Shown here in pieces: positions 63,764-64,000 of a stretch of 64,000 nucleotides of DNA. The stretch is from Heligmosomoides polygyrus polygyrus (Eukaryota > Nematoda > Chromadorea > Rhabditida > Heligmosomidae). The stretch covers positions 109,696,221-109,760,220 of the forward strand of contig OX377202.1 in NCBI GenBank assembly GCA_947396885.1. Reading direction: 5' to 3'. Below the pieces are notes generated by a model that ran no database searches, was not told the DNA's origin, and saw only the letters and a program-made list of their open reading frames with translations. How positions within the stretch are numbered: position 1 is the first letter of the stretch; every line of letters starts with the position of its first letter. Both the position numbers and the translations under genes were made by a program.

Positions 63764-63805
63764 TGCAAAACGTACCTTAAAACAGAGACTATTGAAATCG
63801 AATAA

Positions 63806-64000
63806 AGGAAAAGGATAAAGTATGGTGTTATTCAATCCCTTGTGGGATGCGCCACGCACTCTACCTCTATGGTATGTTGCGTGAACAATTTGAATGCGTA
63901 CTTAGCCTCTTCAATGAACTGCGTTGGCCGACCGATGAACAAGTCAGTGTTCCCCCTTCCCAGGCAAGCCTAGTACCAATTCGCGACCCAATGGCGGAGA
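63806..64000 (-). repeat. tRNA-SINE copy cut by the window end
   Basis: The tail AAAGGATAAAGT and core GGGATGCGCCACGCACTCTA continue off the right edge. Confidence 0.78.

Overview
This window looks like nuclear DNA of a clade V (rhabditine/strongylid-like) nematode. The support is very short introns (50-75 bp) with TTTCAG-type acceptors beside multi-kilobase introns, an ATG directly after a TTCTTCAG acceptor that suggests spliced-leader use, AATAAA-ended 3' UTRs, and RTE-, Tc1-, mariner- and Penelope-like transposon debris. The species is not resolved by sequence reading alone. There is no bacterial gene organisation, rRNA or CRISPR array.

The main gene is one large cadherin on the minus strand. 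I reconstructed 31 exons from 61159 down to a stop codon at 21553-21555, with an AATAAA at 21288-21293. All 30 exon junctions are phase-compatible and give about 1,400 residues in one open frame. In order these are about eleven extracellular cadherin (EC) repeats (the first partial), a membrane-proximal module resembling that of the cadherin-23/PCDH15 group, one transmembrane helix and a cytoplasmic tail of about 68 residues. The 5' end lies beyond the right edge of the window. Canonical calcium-site motifs (DVNDN, LDRE, DxD) are visible only in the last two or three EC repeats.

A second minus-strand gene starts at 4191. Its two firm exons (4075-4191 and 3883-3999) encode a short N-terminus, one hydrophobic helix and a charged helical stretch. 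Its 3' exons are uncertain.

The rest is mobile DNA, mostly inside cadherin introns or in the 0-21 kb flank. (1) A tRNA-derived SINE of about 290 bp is present in about 15 copies and fragments, in both orientations, two with clear target-site duplications. (2) A second, smaller tRNA-headed SINE family is present. (3) Three RTE-type non-LTR fragments have visible target duplications, one with a 5' inversion. (4) There is a decayed mariner, a decayed Tc1-like element with about 200-bp inverted ends and a nested SINE, a 1-kb mariner-ended palindrome and a 2.4-kb hAT-like element inserted 17 bp from a cadherin splice acceptor. (5) Two Penelope-like reverse transcriptase fragments lie in opposite orientation. 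(6) Many palindromic MITE families are present, including GC-rich foldbacks flanked by TTA. Microsatellites and several diverged repeat fields fill most remaining sequence.
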